A stretch of DNA of 27,876 bases from a virus. The DNA is taken from positions 1 to 27,876 of the IMG/VR virus record IMGVR_UViG_3300021182_000055; one strand, 5' to 3'. The notes below the pieces were generated by a model that ran no database searches, was not told the origin of the DNA, and was given only the letters and a program-made list of their open reading frames with translations. Below, piece by piece: positions 13,450 to 20,805 of the stretch. Both the position numbers and the translations under genes were made by a program. The stretch's first letter is position 1; each line of letters opens with the position of its first letter.

Positions 13450-14078
13450 TGATAAGATATTACAACTACAAACAACGTTCGAAACAGTGGTATATTATGC
13501 GCCTTGGTCGCTGGACTGGTTCTACGGCCATAGACCTGCTTAGAGGTAAGAAAACACCACCTAACACAGATAATGTATATGACAATAAGCATATGTTACG
13601 AGGTCGAGTCTTAGAACCACTAGCTATTGAGGCATATGAGCATGCGACTGGTAACCGAGTCAGTCAGTTTGGCTTCATAACCAACTCCAAGTATAAGCAC
13701 GCTGGTTATTCTCCTGACGGTATAGAGCCAGATACTATTGATGAGGTTAAGTGTGTGAATGTAGAGAAACACATGGCTATTGGTACAGGTAAAATACCTA
13801 TACCTACCGAGTGGATATCTCAGACTCACTTTGGAATAGTAGTTACTGAACTGCATAAAATCAGACTTATTCTCTATAACCCAGATGCCGAGACACCACT
13901 GTTTTATCTATATATACCAATTCAGCAAGCTATCTTAGATAACATAATAGCTAAACTAAAGGCTACTGAGCCTAAGCGTAAGCCTAGCCAGATGAGAGCT
14001 AAACAAAAATATGATGCTAATAACTCAACCAAGATCAAAGAGTACAACCATAAGTATTACCTGAAAAACAAGAAGTAA
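13449..14078 (+). CDS. Lambda-exonuclease/YqaJ-like recombination nuclease
   Basis: A 209-residue nuclease of the PD-(D/E)XK fold. RGRVLEPLAIEAYE (Glu56) begins the core, GYSPDGI supplies Asp90, and IDEVKCVN supplies Glu99 and Lys101. A QTHFGI segment follows as in YqaJ and lambda exonuclease. This enzyme class degrades one strand from double-strand ends to start single-strand annealing recombination. It fits with the Sak4-like ATPase and DUF669-like SSB upstream. A GTG at 13446 is an alternative start; the ATG at 13449 is preferred for ribosome-site spacing. The C-terminal 40 residues are Lys/Asn-rich and likely extended. Confidence 0.8.
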   Translation: MIRYYNYKQRSKQWYIMRLGRWTGSTAIDLLRGKKTPPNTDNVYDNKHMLRGRVLEPLAIEAYEHATGNRVSQFGFITNSKYKHAGYSPDGIEPDTIDEVKCVNVEKHMAIGTGKIPIPTEWISQTHFGIVVTELHKIRLILYNPDAETPLFYLYIPIQQAILDNIIAKLKATEPKRKPSQMRAKQKYDANNSTKIKEYNHKYYLKNKK

Positions 14079-14079
14079 A

Positions 14080-14108
14080 TTGACACTTTTGAATGCAAGC
14101 TAGATAAT
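14080..14108 (+). promoter_or_regulatory. Lysis-cassette promoter TTGACA-N17-GATAAT, predicted leaderless
   Basis: -35 TTGACA (14080-14085), a 17-nt spacer and -10 GATAAT (14103-14108), then 7 nt to the ATG at 14116. The predicted +1 falls on the start codon. It lacks the GTGATACA sites of the two early promoters, so it is probably controlled separately. Confidence 0.7.
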
Positions 14109-14115
14109 AGTGGGT

Positions 14116-14511
14116 ATGAACGATAGCAGTAATCTATCCACTATCATTGTTGCATTGATAGCTTTGGTGTCCCTTGTAATCTCACTCTTTGGTGGTGCAG
14201 TTATTTATTTTGCTAAATGGTTCTCTAGGAACTATGGCAGAGATATGGTGGCTCATACTAAAGCTGCTACAAAACAGGCAAATGCTAGTAGTAAAGCAGC
14301 TGAGGCTAGTACAGTATTAACTTCAGCAGTCGTAAAGAATACTCAAGCTAGCGATCTACAGGTAAAATCTAACAGTGAAGTTTTGACTTTTATGAGAGCT
14401 TTAAATGGGAAGCTAGCTAAAGCTACAATCCAAACGGCTAAGGAAGCTGATAACGCAAATAGGGCAGCAGATGATACTCATAAACAAGCTGTCCAAGATT
14501 TAGGAAAATAA
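14116..14511 (+). CDS. Membrane-anchored coiled-coil protein of the lysis cassette
   Basis: A 131-residue protein starting at the ATG at 14116; a GTG at 14110 is less likely because it precedes the predicted transcript start. Residues 9-36 are a long hydrophobic segment (STIIVALIALVSLVISLFGG and onward), followed by KWFSRNYGRD and a long Ala/Lys/Thr-rich helix likely to form a coiled coil to residue 130. This topology, one membrane helix with a cytoplasmic helical tail, occurs in some holins and antiholins. Its position just before the endolysin supports a lysis role, but it could also be an unrelated membrane protein. Confidence 0.6.
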   Translation: MNDSSNLSTIIVALIALVSLVISLFGGAVIYFAKWFSRNYGRDMVAHTKAATKQANASSKAAEASTVLTSAVVKNTQASDLQVKSNSEVLTFMRALNGKLAKATIQTAKEADNANRAADDTHKQAVQDLGK

Positions 14512-14513
14512 AG

Positions 14514-14522
14514 TGCTATAAT
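14514..14522 (+). promoter_or_regulatory. Extended -10 promoter before the endolysin
   Basis: TGCTATAAT is a perfect extended -10 box, with no good -35 box upstream. The predicted start near 14529 leaves a short leader containing the AAGGAG site (14536-14541) 6 nt before the endolysin ATG. It would let the endolysin and holin be made without the gene upstream. Confidence 0.5.
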
Positions 14523-14547
14523 AAGACTATTAAATAAGGAGAATAAA

Positions 14548-15219
14548 ATGACAAATTACGCACAAACAGCTTATCCAGAGCAGTTAGGAAATGGGCCAGA
14601 TACTATTGCTAGTGCTGGATGTTTGCTAGTTGCTATCTGTGATATATTGGGAAATGATTTTGGAATTAATATCGACCCACCAACACTAGACGCTTGGTTT
14701 AAGGCTCACGCTGATTTTATTGGTAGTGAAGACCTAGGTTGGGGTTCTATTACTAGATTCGCTTCAAACATTGTTGCCAGTTCTATCAATGGCCCAGGTT
14801 GGAATATTGCCAACAACTCTATAGCTGAGTTTCACTATGGTCCTAACCTTGAATATACTCACTTCTGTCAGATAGCTAATGCCTCGGCTCATACTATTGT
14901 TGATGCGTGGGATGGTGTAACTAAGGTTAGCCCTTATGGTGCTCCAGTAGCATCTGCTACTTATGTGAACACAAACCCTGCTCCAGCTCCAGTCTATGTA
15001 CCACCAGCTCCAGTTGAGCATATTATCCATGTTACCGCTAAACCTAGTATGAATGTCCGAACCTCTCCACATATAGGCAATAATCTAGCTATGTCACCTC
15101 TACCAACTGGCACACCAGTTAATTATGTGGCTATCGTTCAAGGTGATTCGATAAATGGTAATACTAACTGGTATCAATCGTCTCAAGGTCACTTCTATAG
15201 TCAAACTTGTGCAAATTAA
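14548..15219 (+). CDS. Endolysin: C39-like cysteine peptidase with C-terminal SH3-like domain
   Basis: A 223-residue protein without a signal peptide. The N-terminal domain has ASAGCLLVAICDILG (Cys25), EYTHFCQI (His105) and TIVDAWDG (Asp119), the spacing of a papain-like Cys-His-Asp triad as in the peptidase C39-like family. A Pro/Ala-rich linker (about 138-155) leads to an SH3-type domain (156-223) with the usual NVRTSP entry and NWYQSSQGHFY strand, likely to bind the cell wall. It would cut peptide cross-links of host peptidoglycan. Position after a membrane protein and before a holin candidate agrees. C39-like domains also occur in other peptidases, so the exact bond cut is unknown. Confidence 0.75.
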   Translation: MTNYAQTAYPEQLGNGPDTIASAGCLLVAICDILGNDFGINIDPPTLDAWFKAHADFIGSEDLGWGSITRFASNIVASSINGPGWNIANNSIAEFHYGPNLEYTHFCQIANASAHTIVDAWDGVTKVSPYGAPVASATYVNTNPAPAPVYVPPAPVEHIIHVTAKPSMNVRTSPHIGNNLAMSPLPTGTPVNYVAIVQGDSINGNTNWYQSSQGHFYSQTCAN

Positions 15220-15233
15220 TTTAAGGAGATAAT

Positions 15234-15464
15234 ATGAAGAATTTTTATGAAACACAAATAGTAGGACGCAGAACTCACATTGTAGCTGTAGTATTAGGTC
15301 TTTTAAACCTATCTGTAGCGTTTGGATGGATTAGTCCATCACATTTAGTACAAATTAACATAGTACTAGGCGCATTAGGCTTAAGTGCCCTAAGAGCTGG
15401 TGTCAGTAGACAGTCAGCTGAGCAGTCACTAGTCACTGATGTCAAAGAGCTTGCTAAGGGTTAA
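15234..15464 (+). CDS. Holin-like protein with two membrane segments (76 aa)
   Basis: A 76-residue protein with a charged N-terminus (FYETQIVGRRTH), two hydrophobic segments (about residues 15-34 and 39-56) and a charged C-terminus. This is a common holin layout, and the adjacent endolysin supports it. An AAGGAG site precedes the ATG. It would form pores in the host membrane at the end of infection to release the endolysin. Sequence alone does not prove holin activity. Confidence 0.65.
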   Translation: MKNFYETQIVGRRTHIVAVVLGLLNLSVAFGWISPSHLVQINIVLGALGLSALRAGVSRQSAEQSLVTDVKELAKG

Positions 15465-15469
15465 AAGCC

Positions 15470-15497
15470 TTGCAACGTAAAACGATAGTGCTATAAT
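15470..15497 (+). promoter_or_regulatory. Promoter TTGCAA-N16-TATAAT with TG extension
   Basis: -35 TTGCAA (15470-15475), a 16-nt spacer, and -10 TATAAT (15492-15497) preceded by TGC. It lies just after the last rightward gene and points at no ORF, only at a terminator about 60 nt downstream. Confidence 0.55.
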
Positions 15498-15503
15498 AAA
15501 TAG

Positions 15504-15569
15504 TGCTAGTATTGGGAACCCCTGATAGTTGGTTGCGTACGGACTGACTTGAGGGGGTTTCCTTTTTTT
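15504..15569 (+). ncRNA. Candidate small RNA ending in a Rho-independent terminator
   Basis: From the predicted start near 15504 the transcript would end at seven T residues (15563-15569). It carries a 9-bp stem: GGGAACCCC (15514-15522) with GGGGTTTCC (15554-15562), one G-U pair. The 31-nt loop is large and contains CGTACG. The hairpin also serves as the terminator of the lysis operon, so the RNA could be only a by-product of an internal promoter. No ORF is present. Confidence 0.45.
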
Positions 15570-15576
15570 ATGTATT

Positions 15577-15601
15577 AAAAGAGACGCATTTAGCGTCTCT
15601 T
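15577..15601. terminator. Convergent terminator hairpin, mainly for the leftward structural operon
   Basis: A perfect 9-bp stem AAGAGACGC/GCGTCTCTT with loop ATTTA. Read on the minus strand it is followed by TTTT, so it should stop transcription arriving from the structural genes. The plus-strand side is followed by TCTTC, a weaker signal. Confidence 0.7.
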
Positions 15602-15670
15602 CTTCAATTTGTACTTATATTCCATATCTGAGTAAAATAACTTAAAGTTATCTAATGAGATGTGTTTCAT
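15590..15670 (-). CDS. Possible 26-aa ORF at the end of the structural operon
   Basis: A 26-residue basic frame (MKHISLDNFK... ending KLKKRR) whose TAA lies in the loop of the terminator at 15577-15601. No clear ribosome site is seen, and a GTAGC/GCTAC hairpin stands just upstream. Kept only because it ends exactly at the terminator. The rest of 15602-15726 shows no gene. Confidence 0.25.
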   Translation of the reverse strand: MKHISLDNFKLFYSDMEYKYKLKKRR

Positions 15671-15726
15671 GGGTAGTAGCGTTAAGCTACATTGGATCCT
15701 CGATTAACTACTCTATTATATCACTA

Positions 15727-17514
15727 TTAAGATACAGCCAAGCTAATTGGTCCTGGGACTGTTAGGGGTAGAACGATAGGGTCTGGAACTGATAGACTGA
15801 TTAAAATAGGTGTTGGCATCACAATACCTATCAGTATAGGGTCTTGAACTAATAAACTCAACAATATAGGGTCTGGGACTGATAGAGAGATTGCTAAGGA
15901 CTTTAGGAAAACTTCAAATATTACAGGAGTCACTACTTGAGTACCGCCCGTTAGAGTGATAACTGCGTGAAGTTGTGAAATTGCTACACTAACCTCAGCT
16001 ATGGCTGCTATAGACTGGGTACCACCCGTGAGAGTGATTGTGGCATGAGACTGGGAGATAGTGATATTTTGCACTGTAGCAACACTCTGAGTGCCCCCAG
16101 TTAGCGTGATAGTAGCATGAGATTGAGTGATTCCTATAATATTAACTGAAGTTACTGACTGTGTACCTCCAGAGAGTGTGATTGTAGCGTGGGACTGAGA
16201 TATAGCTATTATATTAACTGATGCAACAGCCTGAGTCCCTCCCGTAAGAGTTACTGTAGCGTGAGATTGGCTAACAGATACAATATTAACCGTCGAAACT
16301 GATTGGGTTCCACCAGTCAATGTCACAGTGGCGTGGGATTGACTAATGCTAACATCATTTATAGTAGCAATCGACTGTGTGCCTCCAGTGAAAGTCACTG
16401 TAGCTGCTGATTGAGAGATACCTACGATATTTACACTAGCTACAGCCTGTGTGCCCCCTGTGAAGGTTAGAGTCGCATGAGACTGACTAATACCTACGAT
16501 ATTCACCGAAGCTATACTTTGAGTTCCTCCAGTGAGAGTGATAGTTGCTCCGACTTGAGCATTAGTTGAGGCAGTTTGGACTAGTTGCGTACCACCCGTG
16601 AGAGTGATTGTGGCTGCTACCTGAGATATACTACCCGTCTGTAGAGTAACTACTGATTGAGTTCCACCTGTCAGAGTTACTGTGGCTGCTGATTGGGATA
16701 CAGCCCCATCATTAACAGTTGCAACTGCTTGAGTTCCTCCAGTTATGGTGAGAGAAGCCGCTGACTGGCTTACTGAACCAACTTGAGCAGAAGCTACAGC
16801 TTGGGTACCACCTGTGAAGGTTATACTAGCCCCTACTTGAGAAACAGTGGCATTAACCGCTGAGCCAGCATCATAAAAAGTTACTACGCCACCAACATTA
16901 ACTCTTCCAGTAGAAAGAGTGAAAGTCGCAGTTTGAGTACCAGTAGACGATACTACTTTGCTCTCCATACCAACACCACCATCACTTGTAGTACCAGCAG
17001 AGGTAGTTAGGTTAGTATAACCAGTCCCTAGAGTAAATGTAGTGGCCGCTGCGATACAAGTACCCATACCTATAACAATCTCAGTGGCTTGAGTGGTTGC
17101 TAATGAAGCACCTGAAGTTACGGTAGTAGACGAAGCATTAAGTGTACTCTTACTTTGGTCTAAAGTAGGAGTGTTTACGAAGCCATTAAAATATTGAACA
17201 ACTACAGCTGCGTTAGTAGCACTAGAGTTGAAGTTAACTGTTACAGTAGGGCTAGATTTAGCAGTAGTAATTTTAGCATAGTAAACTTTCTGGTAAACAG
17301 TCGTGCCATTACCCGTACTAGCATTAGGAATAGCAGTATATGTATTTGGAGTAGTAGCATTATCTGTAACCGAAGTAGTGGCATCTGCACCACCGTTATA
17401 GTTAATCGTAACAACGACAAGCTGTCCAAGTGCAAAAGTATTAGTAAACGCTGCAGTAGTAGCAACACCAGTTGCGTTGGTTACTGATTTACCTTCAACA
17501 AACGCTAGAGCCAT
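15727..17514 (-). CDS. Long repeat protein, probable tail fibre or virion-surface protein
   Basis: A 595-residue protein in three parts. Residues 1-220 form a Thr/Ala/Gly-rich beta domain, like lectin- or Ig-like modules of phage surface proteins. Residues 224-530 hold 13 tandem repeats of about 24 residues with the core ISQSHATVTLTGGTQSVA. TGGTQ is kept in 12 of them; the tenth has SGGTQ. Residues 541-590 hold five exact 10-residue repeats of the type LSLSVPDPIL. The repeats suggest an extended beta-solenoid or shaft. An AGGAG site lies 7 nt before the ATG. It is the last large gene of the leftward structural operon. No enzymatic motif is visible. Host contact or surface decoration are inferences from place and composition. 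Confidence 0.7.
   Translation of the reverse strand: MALAFVEGKSVTNATGVATTAAFTNTFALGQLVVVTINYNGGADATTSVTDNATTPNTYTAIPNASTGNGTTVYQKVYYAKITTAKSSPTVTVNFNSSATNAAVVVQYFNGFVNTPTLDQSKSTLNASSTTVTSGASLATTQATEIVIGMGTCIAAATTFTLGTGYTNLTTSAGTTSDGGVGMESKVVSSTGTQTATFTLSTGRVNVGGVVTFYDAGSAVNATVSQVGASITFTGGTQAVASAQVGSVSQSAASLTITGGTQAVATVNDGAVSQSAATVTLTGGTQSVVTLQTGSISQVAATITLTGGTQLVQTASTNAQVGATITLTGGTQSIASVNIVGISQSHATLTFTGGTQAVASVNIVGISQSAATVTFTGGTQSIATINDVSISQSHATVTLTGGTQSVSTVNIVSVSQSHATVTLTGGTQAVASVNIIAISQSHATITLSGGTQSVTSVNIIGITQSHATITLTGGTQSVATVQNITISQSHATITLTGGTQSIAAIAEVSVAISQLHAVITLTGGTQVVTPVIFEVFLKSLAISLSVPDPILLSLLVQDPILIGIVMPTPILISLSVPDPIVLPLTVPGPISLAVS
15745..15894 (-). repeat. Five 10-residue PxPI repeats at the C-terminus of the repeat protein
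   Basis: Successive decapeptides AISLSVPDPI, LLSLLVQDPI, LIGIVMPTPI, LISLSVPDPI and VLPLTVPGPI are in perfect register. The period differs from that of the 24-residue repeats upstream, so the tail is a separate module. Confidence 0.75.
15925..16845 (-). repeat. Thirteen coding repeats of about 24 codons
   Basis: Each unit reads roughly (I/V)SQSxATxTxTGGTQx(V/I)A(S/T)VNI with small length changes (23-26 residues). The protein is more regular than the DNA, as third codon positions differ widely between copies, which suggests old repeats held by selection. Confidence 0.8.
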
Positions 17515-17527
17515 ATTAGACTCCTAT

Positions 17528-17980
17528 CTAGCTTGATGCAGTGCCGAAAACTCCCGAAGTTGAGTCCCAGGTTATAGTAAATGTACCACCACCTGAAGCT
17601 GTTTGTGAGCCACCGAAGTCGACGTTACAAATAGGTACCCCTGATACGACATAAAGCTTAGCTGCTACAGCTGTGAAGCCTGCACCTGTAGCTGTCCAAG
17701 TAGTAGTACCTGCTGCACCACCACCAAAAGCTCCTGTAATCTTACTCAGTTGTGGGGTTGTAGTTTGAGAACTTTGTGTTCGAGTTCCAACTGCACCACC
17801 ACCAGTGGTATAACCATTAGCTGAAGCTACCTCTGTACCTGAAGTGGTATAGGTAGTATCTGTATTAGTGAAAGTTGATGCACTAAATAGAGCACAGTTA
17901 ACAGTATCACCTGTCCAGCTATTAGCTTTTAATAAGTATCCGTTAATTATGGCCGGATATACGTGTGTTACAACTGACAT
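17528..17980 (-). CDS. Phage virion-type protein (150 aa)
   Basis: A 150-residue Gly/Thr/Ala-rich beta protein. The C-terminal half (LYVVSGVPICNVDFGGSQ and FTITWDSTSGVF) matches, from memory, a recurrent phage structural module found in minor tail or decoration proteins. No signal or membrane segment. AAAGGG precedes the ATG. It stands between the repeat protein and a small acidic protein, in the tail half of the structural operon. Exact place in the virion unknown. Confidence 0.6.
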   Translation of the reverse strand: MSVVTHVYPAIINGYLLKANSWTGDTVNCALFSASTFTNTDTTYTTSGTEVASANGYTTGGGAVGTRTQSSQTTTPQLSKITGAFGGGAAGTTTWTATGAGFTAVAAKLYVVSGVPICNVDFGGSQTASGGGTFTITWDSTSGVFGTASS

Positions 17981-17981
17981 A

Positions 17982-18254
17982 TTAGTTTACCCTTTCTGAG
18001 GCTATTATTTCTTCTGGAGTGAGGTGTACTGGCATAGGTCCAGGGAATTGGTCTGAGTGTATTGGTCCAACGTGGACACTAACCTTTTGGTTGCCGTCTT
18101 CATCTTGCACACCATGATCGGTTGAGGTAACACCAAAACCTTCTTTTACTACACTTCCATCAGGTGCAGTTACTACTGTGCGTTGCATTGTAGAAACACT
18201 ACCATCTGGGTGATTTACTGTTACTATTTCGTCGTTTGCTGTGTTATCTGCCAT
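17982..18254 (-). CDS. Hypothetical small protein (90 aa)
   Basis: A 90-residue acidic protein with two similar turns (NHPDGSVSTMQRTVV and TAPDGSVVKEGFG), so it may contain a short internal duplication, followed by a HVGPIHSDQFPGPMPVHL segment. An AAGGAG site is well placed 6 nt before the ATG. It lies among tail genes. No family recognised. Confidence 0.6.
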   Translation of the reverse strand: MADNTANDEIVTVNHPDGSVSTMQRTVVTAPDGSVVKEGFGVTSTDHGVQDEDGNQKVSVHVGPIHSDQFPGPMPVHLTPEEIIASERVN

Positions 18255-18299
18255 TATAGGCTCCTTGTTATAATCATAAGTTTATTCTAACATATATTA

Positions 18300-18731
18300 T
18301 TAAATGCGAGTAGTAATATCATCATTACAACTAAAAGAATTTGAACCTAGTGAGCTTATATTCCCACTGCCATCTAGTAACTGAATATCATAATAATAAA
18401 CTACATTAGACAGAGGCTGAGTGTCAGTATTGAGTAGTGTAATCTCAGCTATATATGGGACATTGTTCAGGTTAGGCAGATTAACTGTTGGGCTAGTATA
18501 ACTCTGTACAAAACCACTATTAACACTCTTTGCAATAATAGCTGTAACATCTGTACCGTCATCTGGTGGAGTTTGCGATAGGTTGAGGGTGAAAAACACC
18601 GTACAACCAGTTAGATTGAAAGGAGTTACTCCGTCTGCTTCATAGACAGGTATTACTAGAACTCTGGAATCACCACGAATATAGTTTTTGATTTGTGGTG
18701 CTTGTACTGAGGCAGTTATTGTTAGTGACAT
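18300..18731 (-). CDS. BppU-like baseplate/tail protein (143 aa)
   Basis: A 143-residue protein whose N-terminal half (YIRGDSRVLVIPVYEADG, NLTGCTVFFTLN) follows the pattern of BppU-type N-terminal domains, which start with an RGDS/T-type strand and a TGATIxFT-like repeat, and attach receptor-binding parts to phage tails. The rest is strand-rich. The upstream gene ends 3 bases before its ATG. A tail attachment role fits its neighbours. Domain call by pattern, moderate confidence. Confidence 0.6.
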   Translation of the reverse strand: MSLTITASVQAPQIKNYIRGDSRVLVIPVYEADGVTPFNLTGCTVFFTLNLSQTPPDDGTDVTAIIAKSVNSGFVQSYTSPTVNLPNLNNVPYIAEITLLNTDTQPLSNVVYYYDIQLLDGSGNISSLGSNSFSCNDDITTRI

Positions 18732-18734
18732 GGG

Positions 18735-19772
18735 TTAAGTTCCTACTACAAAAAATGATGTACCCGATGATGGGTTAGTGCCACTATACCAAGAGAACCC
18801 AGTTGAGCTAGTTCCTGTTGTGACTATATATTGACCAGTTGTAGTTCCGCCATTTCCAGCAACTCCCTGAACTACGGACTGAATAGAGCTAAAAAAGCTA
18901 GTTGGAAATGTAACCCCATAGGTAGTTGTAGCTGAAGCTACAGTAATCGTCATCCATAGTAGTTTAATTCCACCAAGATTTATATAATACATAGTTCCAC
19001 CAGCAGTACCAGCGTTGGCTTGAGATTGAACACCAGTCTCAGGATTTAAAGCATTAGACAACCCTAACATTGAAGATAAGACTGAATTAGCTTTCACTGA
19101 TGATTGATAACGAGTTTGATATATCGAACTGACAGTAGAACTGCCCGTAACCACCTTAGCTACACGAACACAACTAGCCGTAACAGCTGGCTCAGTAGCT
19201 CCATTAGTTACTGCTACATAGGTAAATGCACTACTAGATGGGTTAAAGTCGACATAAGTATCTTTGCTGGCTGTAAATGTGTGAGTAGTTACTACTGGAA
19301 TAACCGAGCGTACACCGTTATACCAGACATTACCAGCAGTTTGTGAGCCAACTAAACCTGAGCTTGTTGACCATACTCCACCAGCAGGTTCTACGAAATT
19401 ATTGAATTGTTCAGGAAAATAAGTAGTACTATTTAGTCCCGTAGCCACTATATTAGCCCATTCTGTAGTCGGTTTAAGTACCACTATATCTTCAATAGCA
19501 TTACCTTTGTCAGTGTAACCTGATGCAAATGCTGTAATAGTTATAGTTGTGCCTGAAACTGTGCCATAGAATACTTGAGTGGTTGTAGGGTCTAGCTTGT
19601 CTGTTGATAATAATGTGCCAGTGGTAGCTATAAAAGTACCTGTTGGCCAGTTAGTTGATGCGTTGACGGTAATAGAGGTTGAGCCTATCGAGCGTGTGGC
19701 TTGCACAGTTGCTCGTACTGACTCACCTGCACCATCACTGGCTGATAGGGCTGCGTAGTTAGGAGAACTCAT
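18735..19772 (-). CDS. Tail fibre-like protein (345 aa)
   Basis: The ATG at 19772 gives 345 residues; a TTG at 19787 is the alternative. The sequence is rich in Ser, Thr, Gly and aromatic residues with a strand pattern throughout. The C-terminal 80 residues (LLWMTITVASATTTYGVTFP onward) resemble the C-terminal domain of gp53-like tail fibre proteins, where a conserved hydrophobic strand and a VTFPxxF turn occur. It is the first gene after the capsid terminator and may have its own weak promoter. Likely part of the tail tip or receptor-binding apparatus. The general type is fairly secure, the exact role not. Confidence 0.65.
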   Translation of the reverse strand: MSSPNYAALSASDGAGESVRATVQATRSIGSTSITVNASTNWPTGTFIATTGTLLSTDKLDPTTTQVFYGTVSGTTITITAFASGYTDKGNAIEDIVVLKPTTEWANIVATGLNSTTYFPEQFNNFVEPAGGVWSTSSGLVGSQTAGNVWYNGVRSVIPVVTTHTFTASKDTYVDFNPSSSAFTYVAVTNGATEPAVTASCVRVAKVVTGSSTVSSIYQTRYQSSVKANSVLSSMLGLSNALNPETGVQSQANAGTAGGTMYYINLGGIKLLWMTITVASATTTYGVTFPTSFFSSIQSVVQGVAGNGGTTTGQYIVTTGTSSTGFSWYSGTNPSSGTSFFVVGT

Positions 19773-19778
19773 AGAATA

Positions 19779-19807
19779 ATGATACAACTTATGTCTACTT
19801 AAAACAA
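19779..19807 (-). promoter_or_regulatory. Weak candidate promoter before the tail fibre-like gene
   Basis: Minus strand: TTGTTT (19802-19807), a 17-nt spacer, and TATCAT (19779-19784), then 6 nt to the ATG at 19772. The geometry equals that of the other predicted leaderless genes, but the -35 box matches only 3 of 6 bases and overlaps the terminator T-run. Confidence 0.35.
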
Positions 19808-19832
19808 CAAAAAAGAGGCATTTCTGCCTCTT
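19801..19832 (-). terminator. Rho-independent terminator after the capsid gene
   Basis: Minus strand AAGAGGCA (19825-19832) pairs with TGCCTCTT (19813-19820) around a GAAA loop, followed by TTTT and further T-rich sequence. It would separate the capsid transcript from the tail genes. Confidence 0.75.
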
Positions 19833-19854
19833 AATTGCTTTAACTAATTACTTA

Positions 19855-20733
19855 TCAAGAGCTTGAAGCGTAGATAAGAGATAGGTTAGCAACCCTACGA
19901 AGCATAGGAATTGTTGCACCACGATCACGAATCTGAACCTCAATACCGTCAAATCCAGGAACTTGAGTAAGAATACGGAAGTCTTCTGGTGATACCTTAG
20001 GAGTAACATTTATGACAGCTCGCTTGTCAGCGATGATTACATATGTTCCAGCTAAGAAATAGGCGTCAGGAGTTTCAACAGTTGTGACACCGTTATACTT
20101 GCCTAAGAAACCATTCTGAGCGTTAGCAAAACCTAGGTTTGAACCTGTGTAGTTGGTCTGAGCTCGCAAACTTGCAACGAAGTTGTAAGATACCCAAGCA
20201 ACCATACTATTCAAATTAGGATTACCAGCTACACGAGCGACGTTAACAGCTTGCTGGAAAGCAAGGTTAAGACCGGACGTTGGTAGGTTTGGGTTAGGCC
20301 AAATTCCACCAGTAGTAGTAATTTCGATTTTATTTGCGTAAGGAACAGCTGCTTCGATTTTACTCAAAGAGTATTCATCGTGAGCAGGGATAAACACGTC
20401 ACTAAGTTGCTGAGCAGCCCATTGAGCACCTAAGCTATCAATAGGAACGTCTTGCTGAGCTTGACGTGAAATACGGGTAATCATACCCTCATCGTAGTCA
20501 ATCGTATAGTCGTTGTTTAATGTGTTAGTAATGCCAGGCGTGCCCCAAGTAGCACTAGCGCTGGAGTTGTTAGTGCTAACTAAAGCACCGTCGTTGAAGT
20601 ATAGCGAACGAACAGTGTAAGCACCTGTCCAGGTGTAACCGTTGTCACCAAGGTGTTGAGTAACGACACTTAATATCTTAAGTGGTTTTTCCAACATATT
20701 GGCTGTTCGAATACCATATTGATTAGGATTCAT
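19855..20733 (-). CDS. Major capsid protein (HK97-type, candidate)
   Basis: A 292-residue protein with the features of phage coat proteins: a central YTIDYDEGMITRISRQAQQDVP segment, then a HDEYSLSKIEAAVPYA helix resembling the spine/P-domain helices of HK97-fold capsids, and a C-terminal part with SPEDFRILTQVPGFDGIE. It has its own promoter region with a palindrome, a GAGG ribosome site and a following terminator, as expected for a highly expressed gene. No protease gene is seen next to it, so cleavage of a delta domain is unlikely or handled elsewhere. Assignment rests on size, motifs, expression signals and place next to TerL. Confidence 0.7.
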   Translation of the reverse strand: MNPNQYGIRTANMLEKPLKILSVVTQHLGDNGYTWTGAYTVRSLYFNDGALVSTNNSSASATWGTPGITNTLNNDYTIDYDEGMITRISRQAQQDVPIDSLGAQWAAQQLSDVFIPAHDEYSLSKIEAAVPYANKIEITTTGGIWPNPNLPTSGLNLAFQQAVNVARVAGNPNLNSMVAWVSYNFVASLRAQTNYTGSNLGFANAQNGFLGKYNGVTTVETPDAYFLAGTYVIIADKRAVINVTPKVSPEDFRILTQVPGFDGIEVQIRDRGATIPMLRRVANLSLIYASSS

Positions 20734-20784
20734 TGAATTTTACCTCGATTTTAGTTTTTAATAATAAGCTTTACGCTTATGCAC

Positions 20785-20805
20785 ATATCATATTATATAT
20801 GATAT
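20785..20805. promoter_or_regulatory. Palindromic site over the capsid-gene promoter
   Basis: ATATCATAT (20785-20793) and ATATGATAT (20797-20805) form a perfect inverted repeat with 3 central bases. On the minus strand its centre contains TATAAT (20792-20797), a -10 box about 60 nt before the capsid ATG. The -35 position is poor, which suggests an activated or late-specific promoter. A 6-bp hairpin ATAAGC/GCTTAT lies between it and the gene. Confidence 0.5.

Noticed and set aside
15925-16845. Regular 72-bp repeats that could suggest a CRISPR array or minisatellite
   Set aside because: They are in-frame coding repeats without spacers, with more conservation in protein than in DNA.
17194-17487. 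A 97-codon plus-strand frame
   Set aside because: It lies antisense to the repeat protein, is Ser/Asn/Cys-rich as expected from the complement of Thr/Val/Ala codons, and has no ribosome site.
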